This document shows positions 11,423 through 24,263 of a stretch of DNA of 64,000 nt, piece after piece. This stretch comes from Rapana venosa. Taxonomy: Eukaryota > Mollusca > Gastropoda > Neogastropoda > Muricidae. The first letter of the stretch is position 1. Each line of letters begins with the position of its first letter. Location of the stretch: the NCBI GenBank assembly GCA_028751875.1, contig CM054140.1:15124747-15188746 (forward strand), given 5' to 3'. Position numbers and translations under genes: made by a program. The notes under the pieces were generated by a model. That model made no database searches, was not told the origin of the DNA, and saw only the letters and a list, made by a program, of their open reading frames with translations.

Positions 11423-12253
11423 TTAATGTCCTTTTTTTATAAACCATAAGAAATCGGCTGGTTCATCAGAGCTATCTGTCCACTTGAACTGAATGACCAA
11501 GTCATCACTTTCACAGATAACAATGTCTGGTGTACTGTCAGAAACAAACACTTTGCCGAAGTCCTGGTTTCTCTGGGTGTCCCTCAGTCTTCTCTGCAGC
11601 GATCTGTCTGACAGCTCTGCCACATAGTCCCTGATCAGCTCCACACTGCAGCCCATCTCTTCCGCCTTCTGCAGAGAAATGTCACTACTGTTGTCCTCAG
11701 TGGTGTCTGATGCACTACACACATCAGCAAGGTCAAGCTCGTGTTGCTGATCAGAGACTGTGCCTGCTTCTAGCGTGGTGACATCCCGTGAGGTAGGGCA
11801 AAATTCACGTGCTGAAGACAGCACGTGCAGCGGTGTGTTGTCAGAAGACAGGGGCGTGTTGGTGTGTGAGACAGCGTGGCTTGTTGGGGGAGTTGGCATA
11901 AATAAAGTTTGAGAATTTTCATAAGTGAAAGACTCACTTGCTTCATTTTTCTCTTCCCTTATTGCTGTCTGCCTCCTTTCCTCTGTCTGTCTCCTTTCCT
12001 CTGTCTGTCTCCTCTCCTGTATCCGTCTCCTGTCCCTGTTCAGTTGACTGGGATTTTTTTTCCGGAAATGTTGGCAGGTAGAAGTTTGCCGGCCAGCCAT
12101 AGCCATGTTGACACTGTCACTGTCTGTCCTCAGTCGAAGTATAACTGTCGTATTGCTCCCTTCTCCTCAAATTCTCCAGGAAGTCAAGTGACTGTCTTGC
12201 AGCAGGGCACCCAGGGTTGCTTCTAGTGCTGTTGGCAGTCCAACAACAGGCAT
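11423..12253 (-). pseudogene. Uncharacterised 277-codon ORF with one in-frame TGA, probably transposon-associated
   Basis: Reading from ATG at 12253, 28 codons run to a TGA at 12167-12169. The same frame then stays open for 248 more codons to TAA at 11423. An ATG at 12106 could start a 227-aa product. Features: SWRI-TGA-GEGSNTTVILRLR across the stop; FRKKNPSQLNRDRRR; a perfect heptad-like tandem of RRQTEER (three times); an acidic, Ser/Thr-rich middle; and a C-terminal block ending FLWFIKKGH. I do not recognise a known domain. It has the look of a repeated invertebrate TE-linked ORF, but no TIR or TSD was found. GA arrays flank it on the 5' side. Confidence 0.5.
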
Positions 12254-12334
12254 GGTGCTGGATGAATTGGTAATTTTTACCAAAACTTAGCAGAGCAAAG
12301 ACAACACTTGACTATAACCAAGGGAGATCACTCC

Positions 12335-12355
12335 GAGCGAGAGAGAGAGAGAGTG

Positions 12356-12432
<77 letters not shown>
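12335..12432. repeat. (GA)n with GAGC interruptions
   Basis: Compound GA array with two GTGAGCGA interruptions. Confidence 0.9.
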
Positions 12433-12433
<1 letters not shown>

Positions 12434-12439
12434 CGAATG

Positions 12440-12830
12440 ATTTATTCACCAAAAAAACATTGGCCTATACATGAAGAGGGCTGCCAACTGCTTAATATAT
12501 TGGGGATGGGGGGAGGTAGAATCAATAGTAACGACAAAATGTATAACAAAAAAGTCAGTTACAAAAAAATATGACTTAGGACAACAATATCTCTTTTACA
12601 CAAATATAAAGTGAGGCTACACATAACCTCAGGATGACTTGATGCCATAAGTAAACAGAGACTAAATAAATTAGGCTGTCTACAATATTTTATGGGGATG
12701 TAATTCTGCCTAATATCCTCTAATACTGGACAGCATAACAAAAAAAGTTCACAATATTTTATGGGGATGTAACTCTGCCTAATATCCTCTAATACTGGAC
12801 AGCACAACACAAAATGTACTTTGTCCTCCA
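12440..12830 (-). repeat. Family H copy with internal 69-bp tandem duplication
   Basis: Reverse match to 9300-9540. Within it, 12682-12750 and 12751-12809 are tandem copies (ACAATATTTTATGGGGATGT start, period 69). Confidence 0.7.
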
Positions 12831-12890
12831 GTGCTTGCGTCCATAATGGGCATAGCAGTCTGAGGTCATCAATGTTATATGTGGTGTGTG

Positions 12891-12905
12891 TGAGAGAGAG
12901 AGAGA

Positions 12906-12970
<65 letters not shown>

Positions 12971-13105
12971 AGGGTGGGGGGATGGGGGCAAGGAGACTAG
13001 GGAATACAGAAATTTATTCATGTGGAGGCTTTTGCTTCTCATTAAAAGGTTCATAATTTTTAACGAGAGAGAGAGTGAGAGAGGAGAGAGAGAGAGAGAG
13101 ACAGA
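12891..13105. repeat. (GA)n arrays
   Basis: Two GA arrays (12891-12970, 13066-13105), the second ending in GACA repeats. Confidence 0.85.
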
Positions 13106-13261
13106 CAGACAGAGAGAAAGAGTATGAATAGGTTATTATGGCTATCAGCCATTCACAATCAGATACAGGGGGAAGTGGTGGATCAAAAACGTACACTGAT
13201 ATGATAAAAAAAAACACGTGCATGCTATTCATTTTCCTAACATACATTCCACATTATAAAT

Positions 13262-13332
13262 AATAATAATAATAATAATGTATGGAATTTATATAGCGCT
13301 GAATCTTGTAAAGCAACAAATCAAAGCGCTCA
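13262..13332 (-). repeat. SINE-B 3' tail
   Basis: (AAT)n then GTATGGAATTTATATAGCGC, GAATCTTGTAAAGCAACAAA and AATCAAAGCGCT: reverse complement of the SINE-B end. Confidence 0.7.
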
Positions 13333-13344
13333 GATTACTTTTTT

Positions 13345-13525
13345 TTTTTAATGCGTGTGTATGCCGTTAAAAAAATAAATTTGTCATCTGTTCCCACCGG
13401 CACACAATGGCCTACTCTTTCGAACAGCGGAACAGGATTTAACGTGTGCGCAAGATGTTCTGCATGCATTGGCACACGGGGCCTCGGTTTATATAGTCTC
13501 ATCCGAAGGACATTATGGTAATGTG
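13345..13525 (-). mobile_element. SINE-A fragment
   Basis: Reverse SINE-A body: CATCTGTTCCCACCGGCACA, CAAGATGTTCTGCATGCATT and AGTCTCATCCGAAGGAC. Confidence 0.7.
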
Positions 13526-13609
13526 AACTGCATGGACACAAATCACAGTTACAAACGGAGTTAAATAGTCAAAGCTTGGACACACACACACACACAGGCA
13601 GAAGAATCT

Positions 13610-13985
13610 GTCATGGTTGTTAGAAATGTTCTTCTTCCTCCGTGGGGTTGCCGGGGGGAAGGGGGGCCGGTCAGTATAAATAGCATCCCCACCTTCTGGA
13701 AGTTCTGTGCTAGAAATTTCCTCTTTTCTATCACTCTCTTTGTTTCTGCCTTGTTCCTTTTCATCCTGTCACCTCCTTCCTGTCTATTTTCTGCCTTCTT
13801 GGCCCACTCTCCTGCCTTTTTTACCCCAGAAAGACTTAAAAGATAACAACGCTCTCTTATGCCGAAGTTGGATGCACTGGGCCTGACTTGTCAGGTGCTT
13901 AATGGTAGCGTGACACATTTTCGCTCGTTTAACGGACAACAGTTGCTATCTGAGTGTTCGATGATGACGATGAAGAAGAAATGTT
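13610..13985 (+). repeat. Family E copy
   Basis: Near full-length match to 695-1060. Confidence 0.75.
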
Positions 13986-14204
13986 TTTCTAAAGTGTCCA
14001 CCGGATGTCCTTTCTTACCAGTCTTTCCGCTGAGGCTGCTTTTGAAAGTGCCCAAACCTTGGAGTTTTCTTTCTATTGTGTTTGCTCTCTCTTCGAAAAC
14101 AAGCCACTACTTCACAGTAGGCCTACATGTCATGCACTGCTGCATTCCTACTTCATGGAAGAGAGCTGGGTATGTTTGTGTTTCTGTAACCCACCGAACG
14201 CCGA

Positions 14205-14710
14205 CAAGAATTATGGGATCTTTTCATGTGTATATGCGGAGGCACCGTGGTCGAGTGGTTTAGGCGGTCAACTCGTGATCCAGAGGTTGCGGGTTCAATC
14301 CCCGCTCGGCTCGGTGTTGTGTCCTTGGGAAAGACACTTTACTCCTATTTTCCTCACTCCACCCAGGTGTACAAGTGGGTACCAGCTCTGCTGGGGAAGT
14401 ATCTGGCGACAGACTAGCGTCCTGTCACAGGGTGGTGAAAAACCATCAGTTTCGCTTAACGCTACAGAAACCGGGATAAGCTCCGGCTCTATGGGCATTC
14501 TGGCTCGAAAGAACATACTTCATTTGTATATACACAAAGGAAATTAAGGCACTGGCAGGTCTGTACTTGAAGTTGACTTGGGAAATCATAAAAATCCTCA
14601 CCCTTAATTTACCAGACACCACTGAGATTTGAGCCCACGATTTCTTGGACCCATGGGATTGAAGTCGAACAGTCATAACCACTTGGCAATAGCGTCCGTC
14701 AGAATGGGAT
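14205..14710 (-). repeat. Family I (tRNA-derived SINE, minus) split by a younger SINE
   Basis: Outer parts 14205-14228 and 14532-14710 match the continuous copy at 31085-31330 (AAGGAAATTAAGGCACTGGC and related blocks). Reverse-strand text near 14700 resembles a tRNA A box (GCCAAGTGGTTATGACTG). Confidence 0.65.
14236..14524 (+). mobile_element. SINE-V: tRNA-Ser/Leu-like SINE with target-site duplication
   Basis: Head GGCACCGTGGTCGAGTGGTT (A box) and GGGTTCAATCCCC (B box), then a conserved body with TTGGGAAAGACACTTTACT and CACCCAGGTGTACAAGTGGG. It is flanked by TGTATAT at 14229-14235 and 14525-14531. A second copy at 57284-57565 has a 12-bp duplication. The tRNA-like head lacks a proper 3' acceptor arm, so this is a SINE and not a tRNA gene. 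Confidence 0.85.
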
Positions 14711-17100
14711 TTAAAATAAGTGCAAGACTGCTTGTGTATGTGTTCGCACAAAGGGAGGCTAGTTTGAAGTCTTGTTAGAACAACCAGATGAGGACTGAAG
14801 CTGGGTTTGAAGAGAAAGTCTCTTCAGCTCAAACATGGTGGTTGTGAAAAAGATTCAAACTTGTAGCCCTTGCAGTAAGCATCAAATGTCTTACCTTCTG
14901 AGTGAACAGCCATGCCCTCTACTGTTTCACAGTTTGCTGTTATTTTGTTCAATTTTTAAAATGCATTTTAGCCACTGAGAAAAATCGGTGAACAGAAATT
15001 TCACCATTAAATACAGCCCAAATTAAAGCTCTTACAAATGTATAAGGGGTTTCTTTGTTGTTGTTTTTTTAAACATACTTTGTAAAATGTTTAAAAAGAT
15101 AACCACTTTTAACAAGTTTTTAAAGATGTGCATGGCCTTATCCTACAGAAAGCAGTGTCCATACATGGTAAATTTATGTACCGCAGTTGAATTAAAAAAC
15201 AACAACAAGAGAGATTCAGATTCTGATTACAAAACTTTATTAATAAAAAATACCTATGCCCTGTAGCAGAAAAACAATTGAAATTCTAATTTAAAAATGG
15301 CAATTTTTATATCTTAAATATTGCATAAATGCCAATACATGTACAGCTCTTGGAATAAGTAAAGCAAAAAAACACAAAAACAAAAAACCCAACCCAACCC
15401 CCAAATACAAACGAAAACAAGATAAGTTACGAGGAAAAACCCCCCACAAACAAAACCCCCAAAAACCAAATTAAGCATTTATGTCATCATGATTAAGAAC
15501 AGATGACTAGAAAAACAGAACTATTCAAAAGGGGAAAAACTTTCACTGATATGAAGTATTCTCAAAAACCAAAAAGTACTCTCAAAAGCGCAAACAAATA
15601 AGATTAATGAAGTATATGCAAACACAAAAACACATTGAGCTTCAGCTTCATTACTACTCTTCTTCACATCTACAACTGTGATGCTGAATTCACAAATTTA
15701 ACAAATCTATCCTTGTCATTAAACCGGTTGAAGAAAACATCACAAGCAATATATTTCAATGCTAAATACTGTAAAAATAATACACACCCATCAACATGAT
15801 TTTCAGTACATCTCCCTCTCTCTCACAACCAACATTAAAAAAAAAGGTTAAAACCGATAAGAAAAAAAATTAGCTGATATCTTCTGTTCAATGACTGCTC
15901 CAGACAGAATACACACACATGCACACACGCATACCCTCACGTGTGCACACACACATAATACACATACATCCTAGCTTAGTAATTAACTATCTGATCTCAT
16001 CTATCTGAACACAAAAATTATTTTTTTTGTATTTTAAATTTTAAATCATATTTTCACTTAAATCACATTTTCAAAATGCTGCAGCTTAAGAATTATTCAT
16101 GCCTGCATTTAAATGTAGAAACATAAGCTAAATGATACAAATCATGTTGTAATGCATACATTAACATAGAAACATAAGCTAAATGATACAAATCATGTTG
16201 TAATGCATACATTAACAGTTTTAACAGCCAAAGTCCACCATTGTCCCAAAGTTTCAAACAACAGCAACAACAATAATCAAAGTAACTGCATATGTACAGA
16301 GCACCATATCTCCTCTGATACTTTGTTTATGCTGATTCATTTGTTAACAACACATTCAAACAAAGAGGGATAATAAACTTATTTCACTCTACAAATGCGG
16401 TAAATATAATTATGTATACATAGCTGCACATCAACGGCATTTAGAAAACTGACAAAAGCAATATACGAGTTCATGTGTGAGCATCTGTATGAGCATCGTA
16501 ATCTATACTAACTTCAAGTTTCAGCTCCATCGCATTTTCATAAACATTGCTGCCCACATCACCAGCTTTGTTAGGGTCAGGATAAAAAAAAAGAGGGGGA
16601 AACAATTCTGGGATTTGCTCCGTCCATATTTCACAAAAATGTCTGCGTTTTCTTCAAAACAAACTTCTTAAAAAAACAAACAAACAAACAAACCCCCCCC
16701 CCCCCCACCAAAAAACAACACCAAAAAACAAAAAGAGAAACTAAAAGGGTGGAAAAGAGGTGGGAATGGAAAAAACACACCGTCTTTTCCGTAAAGGAAA
16801 ACTAACTAAAAAAAGGAACCAGCAAAAATATTTGTAAAAAGTAACCCCAAAATAGCTACAAATCGCCACCCCCACCCTTAACCTTGAACACTTGTGGGGC
16901 CAAAAAAATAACCCAACAGAAAATGTAAAAAAACCTCCACTAAAACGTGCTTTAAAAATGCCTCAGAAAATTACCTGAGATCTCACAAAGACCCACTTCT
17001 AAAAAACCAGTTGAAGCCTTTGTGTCACTGAGAGAAGCAACCACTAGATGAATCTAGTCATCCCAAAAAAACAAAAGAAACAATATATACATATCTAAAA
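14711..17100. other. Non-coding, A/T-rich intergenic DNA
   Basis: No supportable gene on either strand. It contains a 51-bp tandem duplication (16116-16217) and short C and A homopolymer tracts (about 15360-15470, 16675-16740). Confidence 0.6.
16116..16217. repeat. 51-bp perfect tandem duplication
   Basis: TAGAAACATAAGCTAAATGA begins at 16116 and again at 16167, with identical following sequence through CATACATTAACA. Confidence 0.9.
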
Positions 17101-17121
17101 ATTATATATATGTATATATTT

Positions 17122-17134
<13 letters not shown>

Positions 17135-17178
<44 letters not shown>
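17135..17178. repeat. (AT)n microsatellite
   Basis: AT array directly abutting the TTAA target site of the piggyBac-like element. Confidence 0.9.
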
Positions 17179-17181
<3 letters not shown>

Positions 17182-18287
17182 CCCTAGTAGCGCTAAATAA
17201 ACAGCAACAAGCCTCACTTCTATTGGCTGAATTAACATTGGCTAGCATTGTTTTGGAGCATGGTGGGCTCAAACAACCCTTGATATTGATATATAAAACT
17301 GAATTAAATGTGTTAAGCTATAGATCACTGGAAAGAAGAGATAATATGCTTTTAAATGAGCATAATTTTATAATAGTGTGTATTGTTTATGATTATGTAA
17401 AAAAAAATCAAAAAAAAAAAATCATGTTCGCACTACCGATCACTGTTCCACTGTCAGGGCCCCGGATCGATTTTAACACAATAAGCAAAGTTCTTGCGGT
17501 GCATAAATGTCATGATTAGGTAAACACTATTTCTTGACATTAGTTTTCAAAAAATAAGGAGTTTGTATCGCTTTATCGGTCACCAAATACTCGGAAAAGT
17601 TCAGCGACAGGATCGACCCCATCCCGACCGTCATGGCGGAATGTGCGAAGTGGTGGCTTTCTATGACGAAAATACAAAGATCGCTTGATTTCATGTGATG
17701 CAAAGTACTCAGCAGCATAGCGATTTGACTCAACAACAGTTATTTCGAAGCCTCGTTGCGTCAAAATAAAGTAAAACAATCTGTGACGTCGAAATCGCCA
17801 AGTAGCGAAAAAGTCCATCCAGCAAAACTAGCACCGCTCGATTCAGTCCGATCGCGATCGATTTTTACCAAGTTTTTCAAAAATATTCCACAATCCTTAC
17901 CTCATCATCTCTCTCATTGTTTATTTCAACCAAATCCAGCCTCTAAAACTCCTCCTCGCTGTCAATTTTGTAAAAAAGCTCGAAAAACGCTTGAAGAAAT
18001 TCGAGTGCAAACACTGGCCGCCATTTTTGTTGAAGACGATCTCGGCTGGTCCGAAAAAAATTTAAAATACACTCTTAACCAATCAGATTCTTCGTTGCTT
18101 GTGTGTGTCAAACGACCTTCACCCCTTTCTGCGGGCCTACAACGGCCTTAACATTCATTGGCTGACCTTTGAAAGCGAAAGTAAGCTTTCAACTATGACC
18201 ACCCACGTCATCCCGGAATATTCCGGGATCCGCCACACAGCCTAGACCCGCCTTTCCCGGAATATTCCGGGAACCGCGCCACTAGGG
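17182..18287 (-). mobile_element. piggyBac-like element with TTAA duplication, 1106 bp, decayed
   Basis: Ends are CCCTAGTAGCGC on the left and, reverse complemented, CCCTAGTGGCGC on the right. They are directly flanked by TTAA at 17178-17181 and 18288-18291, the piggyBac hallmark. A minus-strand frame (17573-17818) encodes ITVVESNRYAAEYF, resembling the N-terminal (E)TNRYA block of piggyBac transposases. A plus-strand frame (17756-18151) has a Cys-poor block PPRCQFCKKARKT that might be unrelated. No catalytic DDD can be followed, so the element is non-autonomous or broken. Confidence 0.75.
18211..18272. repeat. Two perfect 18-bp palindromes near the piggyBac-like right end
   Basis: TCCCGGAATATTCCGGGA occurs at 18211-18228 and 18255-18272, 44 bp apart. 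Each is its own reverse complement. They could be protein-binding or hairpin-forming sites in the element end. Confidence 0.85.
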
Positions 18288-18329
18288 TTAAATGGCACAC
18301 ATAATTGTAAAAAAAAAAATTCGTAAAGT

Positions 18330-18335
18330 TTTATT
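18330..18335 (-). terminator. Candidate poly(A) signal for PTER copy 2
   Basis: TTTATT on the plus strand reads AATAAA on the minus strand, about 340 bp after the PTER copy 2 stop codon. It lies just before the piggyBac-like element begins in that direction. Confidence 0.35.
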
Positions 18336-18671
18336 TGTGAATCTATTCCCTGAAATGTTTCACATTTCAACAATATGGTGCAAGATTCTCATCTGAATAT
18401 TGCTCATTTCAAAGCTTTCATTTTGTCCTCTGATATCTGATTTCCACATTTCTACTACTATATTTCCAGATTATATGTTCAAAATGGCAACATTTGAGAA
18501 AATCTTAGCGTTCATGCACGTGAATTAAAATTTTGTTTTTTTAACAATCACAAACACTATGTGGTGTATGATTTTATGGCAGGTATTCTGGAGTACACAG
18601 GCTAAAGGCAGCATGGAAAATGAATGCCATCCTTCCAGTCATCACTCTCAGAAGTGCTGCAAGTGCTTTTT

Positions 18672-20673
18672 TCACTTGGAAAAGGTCAGCCAAGTTGCTG
18701 GGTTATCTACCTGAATGGCTTTGATCTCGTCATCGGTGAAGTGGCGTTGTTTCATTTTGGGAACTACGTTCTCCATGATGTGAGAGTAGCCATGGCCGCC
18801 ATACTTTTTCTGAAACACAAATACGCATAGACACTTACTCATATATACATGCATCCATAAACACTGGTGGATGCATGCATGTGCATGCCCACATACACAC
18901 ACACAACATACATGCACGCCCACAAATTCTCACGAAACTCAAAGGCTGTTTCAAAATTACAAATTCAAGATATTAATTGTTATTTTTTTCCTATCACACT
19001 GTTGTTATTTCATTAGGTCCATCAATGTTTATAGAATCTTAGCACTTTGGGCTACATCAAGGTAAAGCACCATACACTTACATTTAACAAGAGTTGAAAA
19101 CTGAATGACTATTTCACATTTGTCATCTGGCATAGCCTAGTGATGATTACAGTGTTTTGCTTGTGATCTGATGGCCAGGATCAAGCCTCCATGGAGCCAG
19201 TTTTTGGGAGTATTACCCTGGAGTCACTATCAGTACTGACTTCACTCCCTCAAAAGTCTTTGGATGGGACAATAAACAGAGGCCCTGTATGCAAATGCCT
19301 GCAGAACATCTTGCACATACATTAAAACCTGTTCCGCCTTTTGTAAGAATAGGCCATTTTGTGCTGGTATAAACAGATGACAAAATTTTAAAAAAAGATA
19401 CATGCACACAGGTGTCATATTTAGACACCATCCCCAAAGCCAGAATGTGGCTACCTCAATGGCAGGTAAAAATGGTCGCATATGTAAAATCTCACCATTG
19501 GTGAACCATGGAGCTCTGACTGTGGGAAAACCCCCACCTCCTCCCCCCCCCAAAAAAAAAACCCACCCCAAACCAACCAAACCAACAAACAAACCAAAAA
19601 TCATGCACCAAAGATGTATATACAGGTAAGAAAAGTATGAAATGAAAAAACGAAATTTGAATATGTGAAAAGACATGTCCACACAAGTAAATGAAGATAA
19701 TCAAACTCTTACCTTAACCAAAAAATTACTAGAAAAGCAAAAATGAAATTTAAAAAAAGAAGGTCAAGTTACCAGCCTGTGCTTGGTGTGAATGTCATGG
19801 GCGATGACGACTTTCTTGCCATAGCCATTGTCCAGCAGAGTACGAACGAAGGCGATGCGCTGCGCATCACTGGGCATGTCCACATCCTGCCGGATCTGGT
19901 AGTGCGAAACCTCGATCCCAAACAGGTCGTACTCACAGTAACTGCCCAGCTTGGCAAATTCTAACAGGTCTTCCTGGCAGAAAAAAGTCCCTGAAAACAT
20001 AATCGCCATTGGATGATTAGAGATAAACTTACAGTCAGAAAATTAATTGTGCAGTGAGGGGATGGCATAAAAATGGACTGACTGGTCACCTCCTAGTCCT
20101 GAAACTGGTTGTCTGAGCCTTGGAGGCATGTGGTAGGTAAAATATGAAGATGTCCATCATCTCCAAGATGCTGTCTTTGTGTACGATGCTGTCTTTATGT
20201 ACGATGCTGTCTTTGTGTACATTTAATTCAGCCTATGCCTGCATGAGGGTCAAAAGACCCGTAGTTAGAGTTTCATACTTACAATCTGATAGTAACTGAT
20301 GGGAAACCACACACACACACACTCGCACATCACTTTATTCCCGTCTTTTCTAATCTACTGTCTCTACCTCATTGCGTCCTACCACTGGTGTGTGTGTGCG
20401 TATGTGTGTGTGTGTGTGTGTGTGAGATTTTTATTTGAAATTGTCTTGGAATGTATCAAACAAATATGAATCAGTTTTTTTTTCATGTTTTCTTTTTCTA
20501 GATTATGATCCTTACCAAATTGTGAACCTGCCTATATTGTAATCTGTAATAGCTCTTCATGGGACGATCACAGTATCTATAAATTGACTTCACACACACA
20601 CACACTTGTGCACGCACACACACCCAGCTCACCACTAGGAAAACAGAAACAAAAACACACTCACGTACATTAC

Positions 20674-20727
<54 letters not shown>

Positions 20728-21543
20728 CCCCAGCAAACCTCCATCTACTAGGAAAACAGAAACAAAAACACACACATGTACATTACAATAACAACCCCCC
20801 CCAAAAAAAACCAACCACCTCCATCTACTAGGAAAACAGAAACAAAAACACACACACGTACATTACAATAACAACCCCCCCAAAAAAAAACCAACCACCT
20901 CCATCTACTAGGAAAACAGAAACAAAAACACACACACGTACATTACAATAACACACACACACACACACACACCCAGCAAACCTCCATCTACTAGGCAAAC
21001 AGACACAAAACACACACATGTACATTACAATAACACCCCCCCCCCCCTCCCCCCCCCCAGCAAACCTCCATCTACTAGGAAAACAGACACAAAAACACCC
21101 CCCCGTACATTACACACCCACACACACCCAGCTCACCACCATCTACTAGGACATCATCAACAAAACCTACGGTCCAGATGTGACATCACAGTCTTGTGGG
21201 CAATGCCCCCTGCCTCCTGGAAGATGCGCATGATCTCAAAAGGCGCCTTGGAGTCCCGCCCTGGGTGAATGATCACAGGACTCCCCAGCTCATCCTGCAC
21301 CGCTGCAGCACTCCTCAAGGAGCGCTTCTCAAAATCTGAAACCAAAGCATGTCACAGGTCTTTGCAATTTTTAGTTCTGTGTACATTAGTAACAATGAAG
21401 ACCACCATCAAACTGGTATTTAAAAGAAAAAAAAAATGACCAGAGGGAGGGAGGGAGGAAAGGAGGAAGAGGGAGGGAGGGGGAGAGAGAGACACACACA
21501 CACACACACAGATAGACAGACAGAGACAGACAGACAGACAGAC

Positions 21544-21588
<45 letters not shown>

Positions 21589-22209
21589 AGGACAGACAGA
21601 CACACACAAACACACTCACACACTGATAGACAGACAGAGACAGACAGAGAGAGAGAGACACACACACAGACACAGATAAACAGACAGACAGACAGACAGA
21701 GTGAGAGATTCTGGATAGAGATGAGGGGATGTGCATGTGTGCACAAAACTGAATCACAGTACAAAATTTTTTTGGTTATGCCTTTGCACACTAACGGGCA
21801 TTTGTTATGTACTCTTGTTTGGAAAACTTGTCATGTCAAACTGGTATCATCTATGTCTAATATATTAACTCTGACCAATTACAACACTAACAAACTAGTC
21901 ATAACTTGTAATAGGTACAGTCAGTGATACCCCCCAAAAAGTTTTCCACTCCACTATACACACACACATCCAAACATATAAACAGATGCAAACACAGTGA
22001 AGACAACCTGTTACAACTGGTCAATTTGGAAATGGGAACAAAAACTATGCTAGGGGGAAGGGGGAGGGAGGCAGCCTTTGGACGGGAATTACACCTACAA
22101 CCTTATCATTTAAAAAAACAACACTTTTTCCCATCCACAACCTCTCACTTTCTTGACAGGTTTGTCACTGCTTGGCGGGTGCATAAGTGCTAAATCAGTT
22201 GACATAAAT

Positions 22210-22247
<38 letters not shown>

Positions 22248-24226
22248 TACATGTCCACAGAGAAACAGTCACGCCCCCACCCACCCACCTACCTGTCAAA
22301 GGCCAGGTGCAGCCCACCTCTCCGATCACCCCGCAGCAGATCTCTGTGCCGTCTGCACCACTGCACAGGTCCTCCCTGATCTGAGCCGCCATGGCTTCCT
22401 CCGTTAACTTTTTGGTGGCCTCCTTTTGAAAGCCATCCACATAGAATCCTGAAACGAGGCAAAGAATCCCCACATAAAACCCCTAAAACAATGATAATAA
22501 CTCACAGGTCTGTGTGGGTGGGCAATGAGGAATATCCAATAAATTGCTTTTTTTAATTATTTATTTATTTATTTATTTTTTTACTGTTCCTCTTTATTAT
22601 CTTTGTAATGGCACAAGTTATCATTACACAAATCGGCAAATTAATTCAAACCCATCTTCTAAATGTACACGGGCCCAAAGTCTTAAAAGAATACTACCCC
22701 CATGACTGGAATGGTGTGAAGCTCATGAGCCCACAGTTGTGTTTTATGATTTTGTTATTGGCTGGTGATTTACTCTGTAATCTGTCTGTGATCGTACATA
22801 AATGTTTGGGAGGGCATAAACAAGCTGAATGCCTAGTCCTCTGCTTTGCTTTAATAAAAGAATTAAGTGCTATATAAATTTTATATCTTCTTAGTACAAT
22901 AAGATAAGTGCTCACACCTGCTCCAGCTATGATGTCAATGCCGGTGACTTGGGAGAGGTTATGTAGGAAGTTAACATCTCGATGCAGTCCAATGGTAGAG
23001 TTTTCCACAATCGCTCCACCTCCAAGCTTCTGCACAGTTAATTAAACACCAAATGTATAATATAAACTATAAACAGGCTGTATGCTCATGCGCAAACACT
23101 CATGTACACAAATACAAAGATACAAACATATATGAGATATATTAGTGTAAAGATCTATACAACATAACACTTTAACAGGTGCACACACAATGCATAAGCG
23201 TATAGTAATGCACACATAAGTTTAGCAACAAACAAGAGACACAAAGAAATACTATAAATATGTACACAAACACACATAAACCTACTGTAAATGTAAATCA
23301 AATGGACAGTCCAAAAACATACATATTGCTGCAATCAAAGTGATTTGCATCCAATTCATGGATAAGGAAGTCTCTTTACCACTGTTAAGCAGTGATGAGT
23401 ATAACAGATTACACATGGATTATGTGGGCACGCACACACACACACACACATGCAAGCATGTTTGTATGCAAAATAACTCTGTGTGTGTGTGTATGTATGC
23501 GTGCGTGTGTGTGTAAGCGCATGCGTGCGTGTGTGTGTGTGTGAAACATATTCCATTACCTTGAACTCTTTCAATTCTTCAATGACAGTTTCTTTCTCAT
23601 CTTGAAAGCTCAAGTTGGGTTTGAAGCTGTACCTGCAACAAATACAACCGTAACATGCTGAAAGTATTGAAAAACAAAAGCACTTTGAGTTCATCTCCAA
23701 AACTCACTACCTAGCTGAATAGTTTGCCATTTGTTACATATGTTGTGGTCGTTGTTCTGCAGGTTAACACTCTGGGGGCACCCAGAATGTGCTCTCTGAC
23801 TCACCCATCCTACCTGGGAATCTGTGAGATTGAAATTGCACACTGAATGAGAAGTGTACATGCACCTCACCATAAAGGTAGCCATATTCTGACTTCAGAG
23901 GATTTTTCTTCTTTAAAGGAGAGTGCAGGTTGTTATGTTAAGAGCTTGTCATGGTTGCAGGCAATCTCAACACAACATTTTACAACATAACAACATGTTA
24001 GTGTAGGCCTTGGCAATTAGCTGACATCAATGATCGACAGCTTTTGGCCTGGGCCAAATAAGTTATATACAACCTACTTTATTACTATGGTATTTTTTGT
24101 TGGCAAAATATATTTAGATAAATAAACCATAGCAAAAGAAATGAGCTAATAAACAAAAATAAAAACTACAAAAACAACTGGTAAGTTAGAATGTAAAAAA
24201 AAAAAAAGCATGACAGAAGGAAAAAG

Positions 24227-24263
<37 letters not shown>

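Noticed and set aside
14239..14315. tRNA-Ser/Leu-like gene with A and B boxes
   Set aside because: The head continues into a conserved SINE body with target-site duplication and a second identical family member at 57284-57565, and it lacks a matching acceptor stem.
17756..18151. 131-codon plus-strand ORF with CQFCKK
   Set aside because: It lies inside the piggyBac-like element and overlaps the opposite-strand ESNRYA frame. The Cys pattern is too poor to call the transposase C-terminal zinc domain.
20615..21150. CRISPR-like spaced repeat array
   Set aside because: Units are directly tandem without unique spacers and the genome is eukaryotic; it is a minisatellite.
22608..22877. 89-codon plus-strand ORF
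   Set aside because: Lies in a PTER copy 2 intron, no homology or splice context; its 3' end is a SINE-B-like tail fragment (GTGCTATATAAATTTTATAT).
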